This document shows, piece by piece, positions 1 through 8,631 of a stretch of 64,000 bases of DNA. The translations under genes and the position numbers were made by a program. Location of the stretch: NCBI RefSeq assembly GCF_000711225.1, contig NZ_JOMG01000005.1:186001-250000 (forward strand), read 5' to 3'. Origin of the DNA: Pelobacter seleniigenes DSM 18267. Its GTDB lineage: Bacteria > Desulfobacterota > Desulfuromonadia > Desulfuromonadales > Geopsychrobacteraceae. Each line of letters starts with the position of its first letter. The stretch's first letter is position 1. The notes beneath the pieces were generated by a model. It worked only from the letters and a program-made list of their open reading frames with translations, made no database searches and was not told where the DNA came from.

Positions 1-144
1 ATCCTTGAAATGATCGATATCGATCAACAACAGGGCCAGTTGATGCTGATAGCATGTATTTCTACTCAATTCTTTATTTCTATAAAGACCGGGCTTGTCC
101 AACCTCAGGATAAGATCGCGGCTCGTCCCTCGCGCTATATATCC
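1..144 (-). pseudogene. 5'-broken GGDEF-domain fragment, running off the left edge
   Basis: On the minus strand the last 18 codons before the window edge read CYQHQLALLLIDIDHFKD, a very good match to the conserved segment of diguanylate cyclase GGDEF domains that holds the first metal-binding Asp (DIDHFK). Upstream the frame stays open but no longer looks like GGDEF. It is several residues too short between a GLYRN-like stretch and LALLL, it has no ATG, and it meets an in-frame TAA at 145-147. I therefore read it as a GGDEF gene whose 5' part was lost or replaced, with the rest beyond the window. It could instead be an intact gene with a frameshift near position 50. The signature GGEEF motif lies outside the window, so activity cannot be judged. 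Confidence 0.4.
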
Positions 145-151
145 TTATTCG

Positions 152-649
152 TTAGATAGGTTTTAAGTTGTCAATGATTAGTTTTTTAAAATCAGTCCAA
201 TCTTCATTACTTCTAAACATGTATGGGCCCCAAAATACCCAATTTTTTTTAGCTCTTACTGCTAAAAGATCGTGAGACTGTTTGTAACCTTTAAAAAAGG
301 GCCAAGGGAACTCTTCTTGATTTTTCTCATCGACAATAGTTATTCCATTTTCTGTTATAAAACCACTCAGGAATGGCGGGTTTTTGATATGGTCTTTCTC
401 TGCTTTTTTTCTACCTATTCTGTCCAGTTTGGTTAGAAAAATCACTGCAATGAAAATCGCACCCATGAATAATAACCAATTCAAATTTCCATACTTAGAG
501 AAAAAAGTAATTTTTACGCCGTAAGCTAAAGGAGGAAAAAGAAGTGAGTAAAAAACAATATCAAAGTACCCATACTTTTTAGCTACCACTTTCCAAAGAA
601 CTTCTCTGTCTTCAAATTTAATAAATCCATTAAATTCAATACGTTTCAT
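152..649 (-). CDS. YcxB-like small membrane protein
   Basis: This is a 165-residue protein with a short N-terminal segment, two hydrophobic helices at about 30-48 and 57-72, a basic linker (RIGRKKAEK) and a soluble C-terminal part with alternating strands ending in a W..FK.LI helix. This matches YcxB-like proteins, whose function is unknown. The ATG is preceded by GGAG about 12 bases upstream. The gene is strikingly AT-rich next to neighbours of about 55-60 percent GC, and its codons favour A/T (AAA, ATT, TTT). It also sits beside a broken GGDEF fragment. Both points suggest recent acquisition. Family assignment rests on topology and the C-terminal pattern only. Confidence 0.55.
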   Translation of the reverse strand: MKRIEFNGFIKFEDREVLWKVVAKKYGYFDIVFYSLLFPPLAYGVKITFFSKYGNLNWLLFMGAIFIAVIFLTKLDRIGRKKAEKDHIKNPPFLSGFITENGITIVDEKNQEEFPWPFFKGYKQSHDLLAVRAKKNWVFWGPYMFRSNEDWTDFKKLIIDNLKPI

Positions 650-806
650 ATTCTGACAGTAGCTCCTAAATCTAACGAGGGTGTAGAAAAAACCTCCCCA
701 TCAATATTTTTGGGAAATCGGCTTTGCCATTTTCCCTCAGATCGACCTTCTTGGATCGCCGATTGGTTTTGTGGCCCTTGGAATCCAATAATTTTACAAC
801 CTCATT

Positions 807-914
807 CCAAGAGTTTGCGAGCCATGAAACTGTAGCGGTTCGTACCGCAAAGACCTGGGACAGCTTCCGTGAGTGGGCAGTCCCGGTTTGGCTGCTATTG
901 ACTCTCAAACGAGC
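807..914 (-). repeat. Dispersed structured repeat, copy A
   Basis: Read on the minus strand, this stretch aligns without gaps over 107 bases to 47911-48017 on the plus strand, with 15 mismatches by hand count (about 86 percent identity). It contains a GCGGT/ACCGC hairpin whose loop differs between copies, a GGGAC...GTCCC stem and an invariant 3' block GTTTCATGGCTCGCAAACTC. It lies in the 305-base gap between the YcxB-like gene and the HAD phosphatase. Short open frames across it on either strand are not credible genes. Confidence 0.75.
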
Positions 915-954
915 GTCTATGGCATTCAAGAAGCAAATAAAAATGAATACCCAG

Positions 955-1602
955 TTACATAAGCTCCATGAGCTCTTTATGTAATTCCGGTACCGAATCC
1001 ACCACTTTATAGGCTCCCTGAAAAGTGAAGCCTGCCATAAGTTTGTGGCGCAAAATGATGCAGCGCAGGTTCGCGGCGCGGGCGGAGGCGAGGCCGCGGG
1101 GAGAATCTTCGATGACGACGCAATTTTCCGCAGGCACACCCAGGCGATCAAGGCCGCACAGGTACGGAGTGGGGGAGGGTTTGCTGCCCTCGTAATCCTC
1201 GTTGGTGAGGACGAAATCGAAATAGTCCCTCAGCGGAAGCCGGGCATGGATGGTGTCGAAGTGCTCGCGGAAGGCGCTGGTGACAATGCCCATGGACACC
1301 TTACCGTACAGTGCCTTCACGAGGGGTTCGATTCCTTCTTTGACAAGTTCAGTCGCCTCAACCAGTTTGCTCGTGTATATGGTGTTGCGGCGCTTGCGGA
1401 TGAGCGGCTGATCTTCTTTGGTCAGGCCGATTCCTTCAAGCAGGTGCCAAGAGCCGATGTTGCGCATCAGGTACCATTCGAAGTAATCGCTCTCCGTCAG
1501 GTCAAGGTTGTACTCGTTGAGCAGTTCTTTGTTGCTGAGGTAGTAGAGATGCTCGGTGTCGACCAGCACCCCGTCGTTGTCCCAAAGAATTCCTTTTAAC
1601 AT
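955..1602 (-). CDS. HAD-superfamily phosphatase (beta-phosphoglucomutase/PGP-like)
   Basis: A 215-residue soluble hydrolase of the haloacid dehalogenase superfamily with a helical cap inserted after motif I. Motif I is WDNDGVLVDTE (nucleophile D8, acid/base D10). Motif II is the Ser in VTSAFR. Motif III is the Lys of GSKPSPTPY. Motif IV is VIEDSPRG. The spacing fits subfamily IA, as in beta-phosphoglucomutase, phosphoglycolate phosphatase or YcjU-like enzymes. The substrate cannot be told from sequence. The ATG at 1602 was chosen over a TTG four codons upstream because GGGA lies at the right distance. It is downstream of purB on the same strand, but a long inverted repeat separates them. Confidence 0.85.
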   Translation of the reverse strand: MLKGILWDNDGVLVDTEHLYYLSNKELLNEYNLDLTESDYFEWYLMRNIGSWHLLEGIGLTKEDQPLIRKRRNTIYTSKLVEATELVKEGIEPLVKALYGKVSMGIVTSAFREHFDTIHARLPLRDYFDFVLTNEDYEGSKPSPTPYLCGLDRLGVPAENCVVIEDSPRGLASARAANLRCIILRHKLMAGFTFQGAYKVVDSVPELHKELMELM

Positions 1603-1674
1603 GATTGTTCCCAATAGTTATTGAATCCCAAAGCTCTCCATATTCATTCTGCCCTAAAAGATCAACTGTTGCCA

Positions 1675-1727
1675 GAATCGACAAAGCCGCGAAGTGCCCG
1701 TAGGCGGCTCGCGGCTTTGTCGGATTC
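1675..1727. terminator. Long inverted repeat between purB and the HAD gene
   Basis: The arms GAATC-GACAAAGCCGCGA and TCGCGGCTTTGTCGGATTC form an 18-bp stem with one bulge around a 15-base loop. It lies just past the end of purB on the minus strand, so it may terminate or stabilise the purB transcript. No U-run follows either arm, so it is not a canonical intrinsic terminator. Confidence 0.5.
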
Positions 1728-1747
1728 AATTGACCGGTTGAACGGCC

Positions 1748-3106
<1,359 letters not shown>

Positions 3107-3138
3107 TCATATCTCCTTTTACGTTTTTCAAAGACGGC

Positions 3139-3168
3139 ACTATACTCGCCAGAAGGTCCTGGTCGCAA
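3139..3168 (-). promoter_or_regulatory. Probable sigma-70 promoter of purB
   Basis: On the minus strand TTGCGA and TATAGT are separated by 18 bases. They lie 35-65 bases upstream of the purB ATG, with an AGGAG ribosome site in between. No PurR-like operator was recognised. Confidence 0.45.
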
Positions 3169-3349
3169 CTTTTTTTGTTGCATTTTGAGGATTTACTATT
3201 TGGGGCAGGGTGGTAGGGACGATTCGAGGCGCTGCGGCTTTGATTCTGGTTGTCGTTTTTCAACGAGAACAGATGTCGCTCGTTAAGAAACGGGAGAACT
3301 CCGCGGGTCTCGTCCGGCCGGTCGAGTTACAGACCACATAAATCCCCCC

Positions 3350-3373
3350 AAACCCCCTTTTCCAAAGGGGGGA
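3350..3373. repeat. C-run/G-run hairpin in the purB-patatin gap
   Basis: CCCCCTTT-TCC-AAAGGGGG is a perfect 8-bp stem preceded by further C runs. It sits in the 431-base divergent gap between purB and the patatin gene. Similar C-run/G-run hairpins occur at 59564-59644, both followed by a TTGTCAG word, so this may be a dispersed repeat. Nothing else was recognised in the gap apart from the purB promoter and the patatin ribosome site. Confidence 0.5.
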
Positions 3374-3534
3374 GTGGTTGTCAGTTTGCCATTTCGTCCT
3401 CAGTGTCAACGGTTTTTCGGAAATATCCGGATTCCTCTCCATCGCGGAATAACCAGTTGTTCAACAACCCCTCCCATGGCAAAATCGACGCCGAGGATAG
3501 GCAGAGGACAAAGGTTTCCAGCAGAGGAATAGTG

Positions 3535-4428
3535 ATGAAAAAGACCCACAAAACAGTTTCTTTGGTACTCGGCAGCGGCGGGGCCCGCGGGCTGGCCCAT
3601 ATAGGTGTGATTCGCGTGCTTGAAGAGCAGGGTTATGAGATTCGTTCCATTTCCGGCTCATCCATGGGGGCGCTGATCGGCGGTATTTATGCCGCGGGAA
3701 AACTGGATATCTATGCCAAGTGGGTTAGCGCCCTGGATCGGCTCGATGTCTTGAAGCTGCTCGACTTGTCTTTCAGTGGCACGGCCATTTTTAAGGGAGA
3801 GCGGATCATCAACACCCTGCGGGAGCTGATTGGCGACCGCAATATCGAAGATCTGCCGCTCTCCTTTACCGCTGTCGCCACTGATCTGGATGAAAGCAAG
3901 GAGGTTTGGCTATCGAGCGGATCTCTGTTCAGTGCCATCCGCGCTTCCATTGCCTTTCCAACGGTATTTTCCGCGTTCAATTACCACGGACGGCACCTGG
4001 TTGACGGTGGTTTGCTCAACCCGGTGCCCATTGCACCCACGCTACGCGATATGACCGATCTGACCATCGCTGTCAGCCTGAGCGGCAAGGTGGACAATAC
4101 TCCCAGCCAGCTCGAAGCACCGGCTCCTGAACCTGAACCACGTAACCGTTATCATCGAAAGATTATCGATTTTATCGATGGTTTACAGGATATGTTTAAT
4201 GGAGAAGATGAAGAAGAGGATGAGACCGGGATCTTTGACGTGGTCTCTAAAAGCCTTGACGCCATGCAGTCGACCATCGCCAACTTTAAACTGGCTGCCT
4301 ATACCCCTGATATCCTCATCGAACTGCCGAAAAATATCTGCACTATTTATGAGTTCGAACGGGCCAAGGAACTGATCGAGATTGGTCGCCGTAAGGCCGA
4401 GGAGGTCCTTGCGGCCCACGACCATTGA
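3535..4428 (+). CDS. Patatin-like phospholipase (RssA/YlbK type)
   Basis: A 297-residue serine hydrolase of the bacterial patatin family, expected to use a Ser-Asp dyad on acyl lipids. The oxyanion loop is GSGGARGLAHIG at about residues 12-23, the nucleophile lies in GSSMGA at about 42-47, and the Asp lies in DGGLLNPVP. An acidic, low-complexity insert (GEDEEEDETG) interrupts the C-terminal half. The ATG at 3535 was chosen because AGAGGA lies 7 bases upstream and the patatin fold starts at once. The frame stays open further upstream but that part does not look like protein. No signal peptide, so probably cytoplasmic. The substrate is unknown. Confidence 0.88.
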   Translation: MKKTHKTVSLVLGSGGARGLAHIGVIRVLEEQGYEIRSISGSSMGALIGGIYAAGKLDIYAKWVSALDRLDVLKLLDLSFSGTAIFKGERIINTLRELIGDRNIEDLPLSFTAVATDLDESKEVWLSSGSLFSAIRASIAFPTVFSAFNYHGRHLVDGGLLNPVPIAPTLRDMTDLTIAVSLSGKVDNTPSQLEAPAPEPEPRNRYHRKIIDFIDGLQDMFNGEDEEEDETGIFDVVSKSLDAMQSTIANFKLAAYTPDILIELPKNICTIYEFERAKELIEIGRRKAEEVLAAHDH

Positions 4429-4463
4429 TTTTCCGGAGAAGGGCCACAGGACTTAATGGGGGC

Positions 4464-6893
4464 TCACTCCACGGCTTTTCCATTGCCTGTGTCATGCCCC
4501 GCTGTTTTTTTACCAAACTCGGCAGCTGTTTCCACCAACTGCAGCAGCCTTCTGTTGACCCGGTCATTCACCGATCCTTCCGGCCAGGTGCCGTCGTTCT
4601 GCAACTCGCCCGCTGCCAGCCCGGTTAAAATGGCGATCCCTTCATCGATGGTTTGCACGCTCCAGATATGAAATTGACCGTTTTTCACGGCACGTTCTAC
4701 TTCGGCCTTAAGCATCAGGTTCTGGACATTGGCGCGGGGGATGATGACGCCCTGGCTGCCGGTCAGGCCGCTCGCCTTGCAGACCGCGAAAAAACCTTCA
4801 ACCTTCTGGTTGACCCCGCCGATGGGCTGAACCCGGCCGTGCTGATTGACCGAACCGGTCACGGCGATATCCTGACGAATCGGCAGGCGTGCCAGGCTGG
4901 AGAGCAGCGCGTAGAGTTCTGTGCTGGAGGCGCTGTCTCCTTCGATTCCGCCGTAAGATTGTTCGAAACAGATCGAAGCCGACAGGGCCAGCGGTTTGTC
5001 ACAGCCGTAGCGTTCGCCAAAAAAGCCGCTGAGGATCAGCATCCCTTTGTCATGGATTGGTCCGGACAGTTTGACTTCCCGCTCGATGTTGATCATGTTG
5101 CTTTTGCCGAGAAACGTTCGCACCGTAACCCGCGCGGGCATGCCAAAACTGTAATCACCAAGCTGATAGACGGTTAGGCCGTTGACCTGGCCGATGACTT
5201 CACCCTGAGTGTCGATAAAAATCGTCCCATCCTCGATCAGGGCGCGGATATGCTCCTCGGTCTTGTTGGCCCGGTAGATCCTTGATTCAAGCGCTTGGTC
5301 GACATGAGCGGCCGTAACCAGGCCGGCACCGCTGCGGTTGGCATAGAAGGATGCTTCGTGGATCAGGTCGGTAATTTCGGAAAAGCTTGCCGACAGATGC
5401 TTTTGGTCCTCAATCATGCGGGCGGAGAATTCAATGGTATGGGCGACGGCAGACGGGTCGAAGTGGAGCAGTTTTTCCTCCCGACACTTGGTGCCGATGA
5501 AGAGTGAAAACAGCTGAATATTGGCGCTGCTGTTGGCCATCCGTTGATCGAAATCGACCTTGACCTTGAAATATTTGCGAAAGTCCGGGTCCAGTTGATA
5601 GAGCAGGTAATAGAGCTCCGGGGTGCCGATCAGAACAATCTTGCAGTCCAATGGAATGGGTTGCGGTTTGAGGCTGGCCGTGGCGATCAACCGGTACTGT
5701 TCCGCCATGTCCTCAAGCTTGATTTCCTTGTTGCGAATAGAGCGTTTGAGCGCCTCATAGGTGAACAGGTTGAGCAGGACTTCTCGGCAATCCAGAATCA
5801 GATAGCCGCCGTTGGCACGGTGCATGGCCCCGGGCTTGATCATCTGAAAGTCGGTCACGGCACTGCCCATCTGGATGACATGTTCAATCCGGCCGAATAC
5901 GTTGAAATAGGTCGGGTTGGCTTCGTAGATCACCGGTGCGCCGTCCAGTTCACTGTTGTCGATGAGCAGGTTGACGCGGTAATTATCAAAATTCGGCCCC
6001 TGCTGCTGCGGAGCCAGCCCCGGCAGATTGAATTGAGGCTTGTTGGCTGAATGCAGGTCCTCAATCTGCTTGAGAATGTCTTTTTTACAATTGGCAAAAT
6101 GGTCGATAATCGGTTGCAGGTCAGCATATTTGAGTTCCAGGGCCTCAAACAGATGACCGATGGTATAGAGCAGGACCTGTTTGGCGACATCAAGAATCTT
6201 TTCACGCAGCTCCTCATCGATTTTCCTGGCTTCGAGCAGTCCCTCGTCGATTTTTTCCTGCAGCATGTTGCCGGTATTCTCCAGGCGTTCCTTGTCTTTG
6301 GCCGAGAGTTCTTCAAAGTCCTTTTGTGATAAAGGACTGCCTTCTTTTAAAGGCACCAGAACCAGACCGCTGGCCACCTGCTGAATAGCAAAGCCGTTGT
6401 CTGCTGCCAATTGTTCCAGATCCTGGAAAATCTGTTTCTTACGTTCCTGGAAGGACTGGGATATTTTCTTTCGCTGTTCCTGATATTCCTTGCTGTCAAA
6501 GGATTTGGGGACATCTTCGGAGAGTCGTTCAACCAGGCGGTCGAGATCTTTTTTGAATTCCTTGCCAGTGCCGTAAGGCAGGCAGATGAACTCGGGGCCG
6601 CTGCTGGATTCGAAATCATGAACATAGCACCAGTCAGCAGGCGCCGGCCTTTTGGTGGCATGCGCGGCGAGGATTTTTTTGATGGTTGAAGAGCGCCCGC
6701 TGCCGGGTTGTCCCAATACGAACAGATTAAAGCCGTTGTCGGTAATCCCCAGGCCAAAATCGATGGCGGTTAATGCTCTTTCCTGGCCGATGGTGATTTC
6801 CAGGGGTGGCAGTTCGGCGGTAGAGCTGAATTGGAATTGAGCGGGATCGCAATGCCAGCGGAGAGATTCGGAGCTAACCAGTAGATCGTTCAC
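4464..6893 (-). CDS. Lon-family AAA+ protease (LonB/YcbZ-like, AAA_32 type)
   Basis: An 809-residue ATP-dependent protease. A Walker A motif (GQPGSGRSS) lies near residues 62-69. It is followed by a long charged coiled-coil insert (about 110-300), the rest of the AAA module, a lid, and a C-terminal S16 peptidase domain. The catalytic Ser is in EGDSASSTELYALL and the Lys in GGVNQKVEGF. It lacks the N-terminal substrate domain of classical LonA and fits the Lon-like group related to E. coli YcbZ. The start is taken as the GTG at 6893, which has AAAGGGG just upstream, although a TTG lies 11 codons earlier. It converges on the patatin gene 35 bases away. Its clients are unknown. Confidence 0.9.
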   Translation of the reverse strand: MNDLLVSSESLRWHCDPAQFQFSSTAELPPLEITIGQERALTAIDFGLGITDNGFNLFVLGQPGSGRSSTIKKILAAHATKRPAPADWCYVHDFESSSGPEFICLPYGTGKEFKKDLDRLVERLSEDVPKSFDSKEYQEQRKKISQSFQERKKQIFQDLEQLAADNGFAIQQVASGLVLVPLKEGSPLSQKDFEELSAKDKERLENTGNMLQEKIDEGLLEARKIDEELREKILDVAKQVLLYTIGHLFEALELKYADLQPIIDHFANCKKDILKQIEDLHSANKPQFNLPGLAPQQQGPNFDNYRVNLLIDNSELDGAPVIYEANPTYFNVFGRIEHVIQMGSAVTDFQMIKPGAMHRANGGYLILDCREVLLNLFTYEALKRSIRNKEIKLEDMAEQYRLIATASLKPQPIPLDCKIVLIGTPELYYLLYQLDPDFRKYFKVKVDFDQRMANSSANIQLFSLFIGTKCREEKLLHFDPSAVAHTIEFSARMIEDQKHLSASFSEITDLIHEASFYANRSGAGLVTAAHVDQALESRIYRANKTEEHIRALIEDGTIFIDTQGEVIGQVNGLTVYQLGDYSFGMPARVTVRTFLGKSNMINIEREVKLSGPIHDKGMLILSGFFGERYGCDKPLALSASICFEQSYGGIEGDSASSTELYALLSSLARLPIRQDIAVTGSVNQHGRVQPIGGVNQKVEGFFAVCKASGLTGSQGVIIPRANVQNLMLKAEVERAVKNGQFHIWSVQTIDEGIAILTGLAAGELQNDGTWPEGSVNDRVNRRLLQLVETAAEFGKKTAGHDTGNGKAVE

Positions 6894-7029
6894 AAGAAGA
6901 CCCCTTTCCACAACAAGCGCCAACAAGGAACCGCGTTGTTGCTTTTACCAAGATTAGCAGGTAGAGGATGGTTCGCAATGGTTGCAGGTGAAAGGAGAGG
7001 GGCTGATTTTCAGAGGCTGAGGGGAATGT

Positions 7030-7069
7030 CCTGGCCGGCAAAACCCGGACACGGTTATGGCCGGCCAGG
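7030..7069 (-). terminator. Inverted repeat downstream of pfkA
   Basis: CCTGGCCGGC and GCCGGCCAGG form a perfect 10-bp stem with a 20-base loop just after the pfkA stop codon. It lacks a U-run, so it is either a weak terminator or a 3'-end stabiliser. Confidence 0.5.
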
Positions 7070-7077
7070 GTTTAAGG

Positions 7078-8040
7078 TCAGGCGGAGAGTTGATCGGCCA
7101 GCTTTGGAAAGCGTGGATTGATCGGGCGGATCCCAGAAGTGGTCACCTTTTCCAGATCGGTCATGACGACTTCCGATCCGTCGAGGCCGGCCATCGTCCC
7201 GGCGTCATTGTTCATCAGGCTTTCAACTGCGGCCTGACCGAAACGAGCCCCGAGCATCCGGTCGAAAACCGTAGGAGAACCGCCGCGTTGATAATGTCCA
7301 AGGACGGTGACTCTGGTTTCGAAACCGATCCGATCTTTGATCTGGGTTGCGATATCCTCGGCCTTGCCGGCTCCTTCTGCGACCAGGATGATGGCGTTGG
7401 TACGTTTCTCCTGATAGCGTTTGCGTAACTCCTTGCAGATAGCTTCCAGATCGTAAGGTTCTTCCGGGATCAGGCTATATTCGGCGCCGGAGGCAATGGC
7501 GGCAACCACCGCCAGATAGCCGCAGTTGCGCCCCATGGTTTCGACGATAAAGGCGCGGTCGTGGGAACTGGCTGTGTCTTTCAGATTGTCGACGGCACGG
7601 ACGATATTGTTCAGCGCTGTATCCACACCGAGGGATACATCGGTGTAGGGGATATCGTTGTCGATGGAGGCTGGAATGCCGATCACCGGAATACCGTGGG
7701 TGTGAATGGCATAGCCACCTTTCAGGGAACCGTCGCCGCCGATCACCACCAATCCTTCAACCCCCATGCCTTTTAGGTTCTGACAGGCAAGGCGCAAGCC
7801 TTCTTCGGTGCGCATCTCTTTACAGCGCGCACTCTGCAGGAAGGTTCCGCCGCGTTGCAGGACATTGCTGACGCTCTTGGTGTTCATGGTTTCATAAAGC
7901 CGGTCGATCAGCCCCTGAAATCCTTTCTGGATGCCGATCACTTCCAGTCCGGAGGCTAACCCGGCCCGCACCACAGCGCGAACCGTTGCGTTCATACCTG
8001 AACAGTCTCCGCCACTGGTGAGAACTGCGATTCGTTTCAT
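7078..8040 (-). CDS. pfkA: 6-phosphofructokinase, ATP-dependent type
   Basis: A 320-residue cytoplasmic enzyme that phosphorylates fructose 6-phosphate to fructose 1,6-bisphosphate, the committing step of glycolysis. It shows TSGGDCSGMNA at 8-18, the nucleotide loop GGDGS at 101-105, PASIDNDI with catalytic Asp127 (same number as in E. coli), and the sugar-phosphate segment around ETMGRNCGYLA. Gly in GGDGS, and no Lys before SIDND, point to ATP rather than pyrophosphate as donor. AGGAAGG precedes the ATG. The upstream 590 bases hold an unusual tandem duplication that should contain the promoter. Confidence 0.95.
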   Translation of the reverse strand: MKRIAVLTSGGDCSGMNATVRAVVRAGLASGLEVIGIQKGFQGLIDRLYETMNTKSVSNVLQRGGTFLQSARCKEMRTEEGLRLACQNLKGMGVEGLVVIGGDGSLKGGYAIHTHGIPVIGIPASIDNDIPYTDVSLGVDTALNNIVRAVDNLKDTASSHDRAFIVETMGRNCGYLAVVAAIASGAEYSLIPEEPYDLEAICKELRKRYQEKRTNAIILVAEGAGKAEDIATQIKDRIGFETRVTVLGHYQRGGSPTVFDRMLGARFGQAAVESLMNNDAGTMAGLDGSEVVMTDLEKVTTSGIRPINPRFPKLADQLSA

Positions 8041-8073
8041 AGCGTTTTTACCTTCCTGTGTGGTTTTTTAATT

Positions 8074-8340
8074 TTGACAAAGCTCGTCCTGGCCTTGGTC
8101 AAGCTCGTTTGCAAAAGCGCGGTTTTGCTACACTTACGCAAGTCACGCAAAATGAGGCCTGGCTTGCGGTTCGCCCTCCCGTGGGCTCGGGCAGCTGACT
8201 ATGGTCAGCTGCTTATTAATTTGACAAAGCTCGTCCTGGCCTTGGTCAAGCTCATTTGTAAAAGCGCAGTTTTGCAGCACTTAAATGTAAGCCGGGCGGA
8301 AGATTGTCCGGCTTGCGTTTTGCCTGCCTGAATGCGCTGG
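8074..8340. repeat. Diverged tandem duplication (units 8074-8220 and 8221-about 8340)
   Basis: The first 63 bases of the two units (8074-8136 and 8221-8283) are nearly identical: five differences by hand count, starting with TTGACAAAGCTCGTCCTGGC. Both continue into a weaker match around GGCTTGCG and GCC. Each unit has an internal GCAAAA...TTTTGC-like stem. Unit 1 also holds a perfect 9-bp hairpin (GCAGCTGAC-TATG-GTCAGCTGC, 8191-8212), and unit 2 an AAGCCGG/CCGGCTT hairpin (8289-8314). No believable gene lies in 8041-8631. The remainder, about 8340-8631, shows only an AT-rich stretch and the ribosome site of the next gene. Confidence 0.75.
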
Positions 8341-8631
8341 CTGATTGTATTATTGGGTGATAATTTACTGAGGTATTCAATTAACATATAAATGTGAGGA
8401 TATTGTGTAGTGATTTTATCAACAAGATTACGCCGCTCACCGGGAAAGAGCAAGGGGAAGCCCTGATATTCATTGACAACCGGCCCTGATACTGGGATGC
8501 TTTTAACGTTTTTCACATCTCTGCTCTTTCCTGTTGGATTCCTTTCCCGGACGGGTAGATTCCCTGCTGCCGATAAGCTAAACTTAGGGCTAACTCCTCG
8601 TAACCCATAAATTATATTTAAGGATAGCAAA

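Noticed and set aside
672-1151. Minus-strand 159-codon frame over the dispersed repeat, and an 86-codon plus-strand frame
   Set aside because: Both run through the structured repeat and the HAD gene, lack ribosome sites and do not look like protein.
7078-8040. Pyrophosphate-dependent phosphofructokinase
   Set aside because: The GGDGS loop and PASIDND, with no Lys before SIDND, point to the ATP-dependent type.
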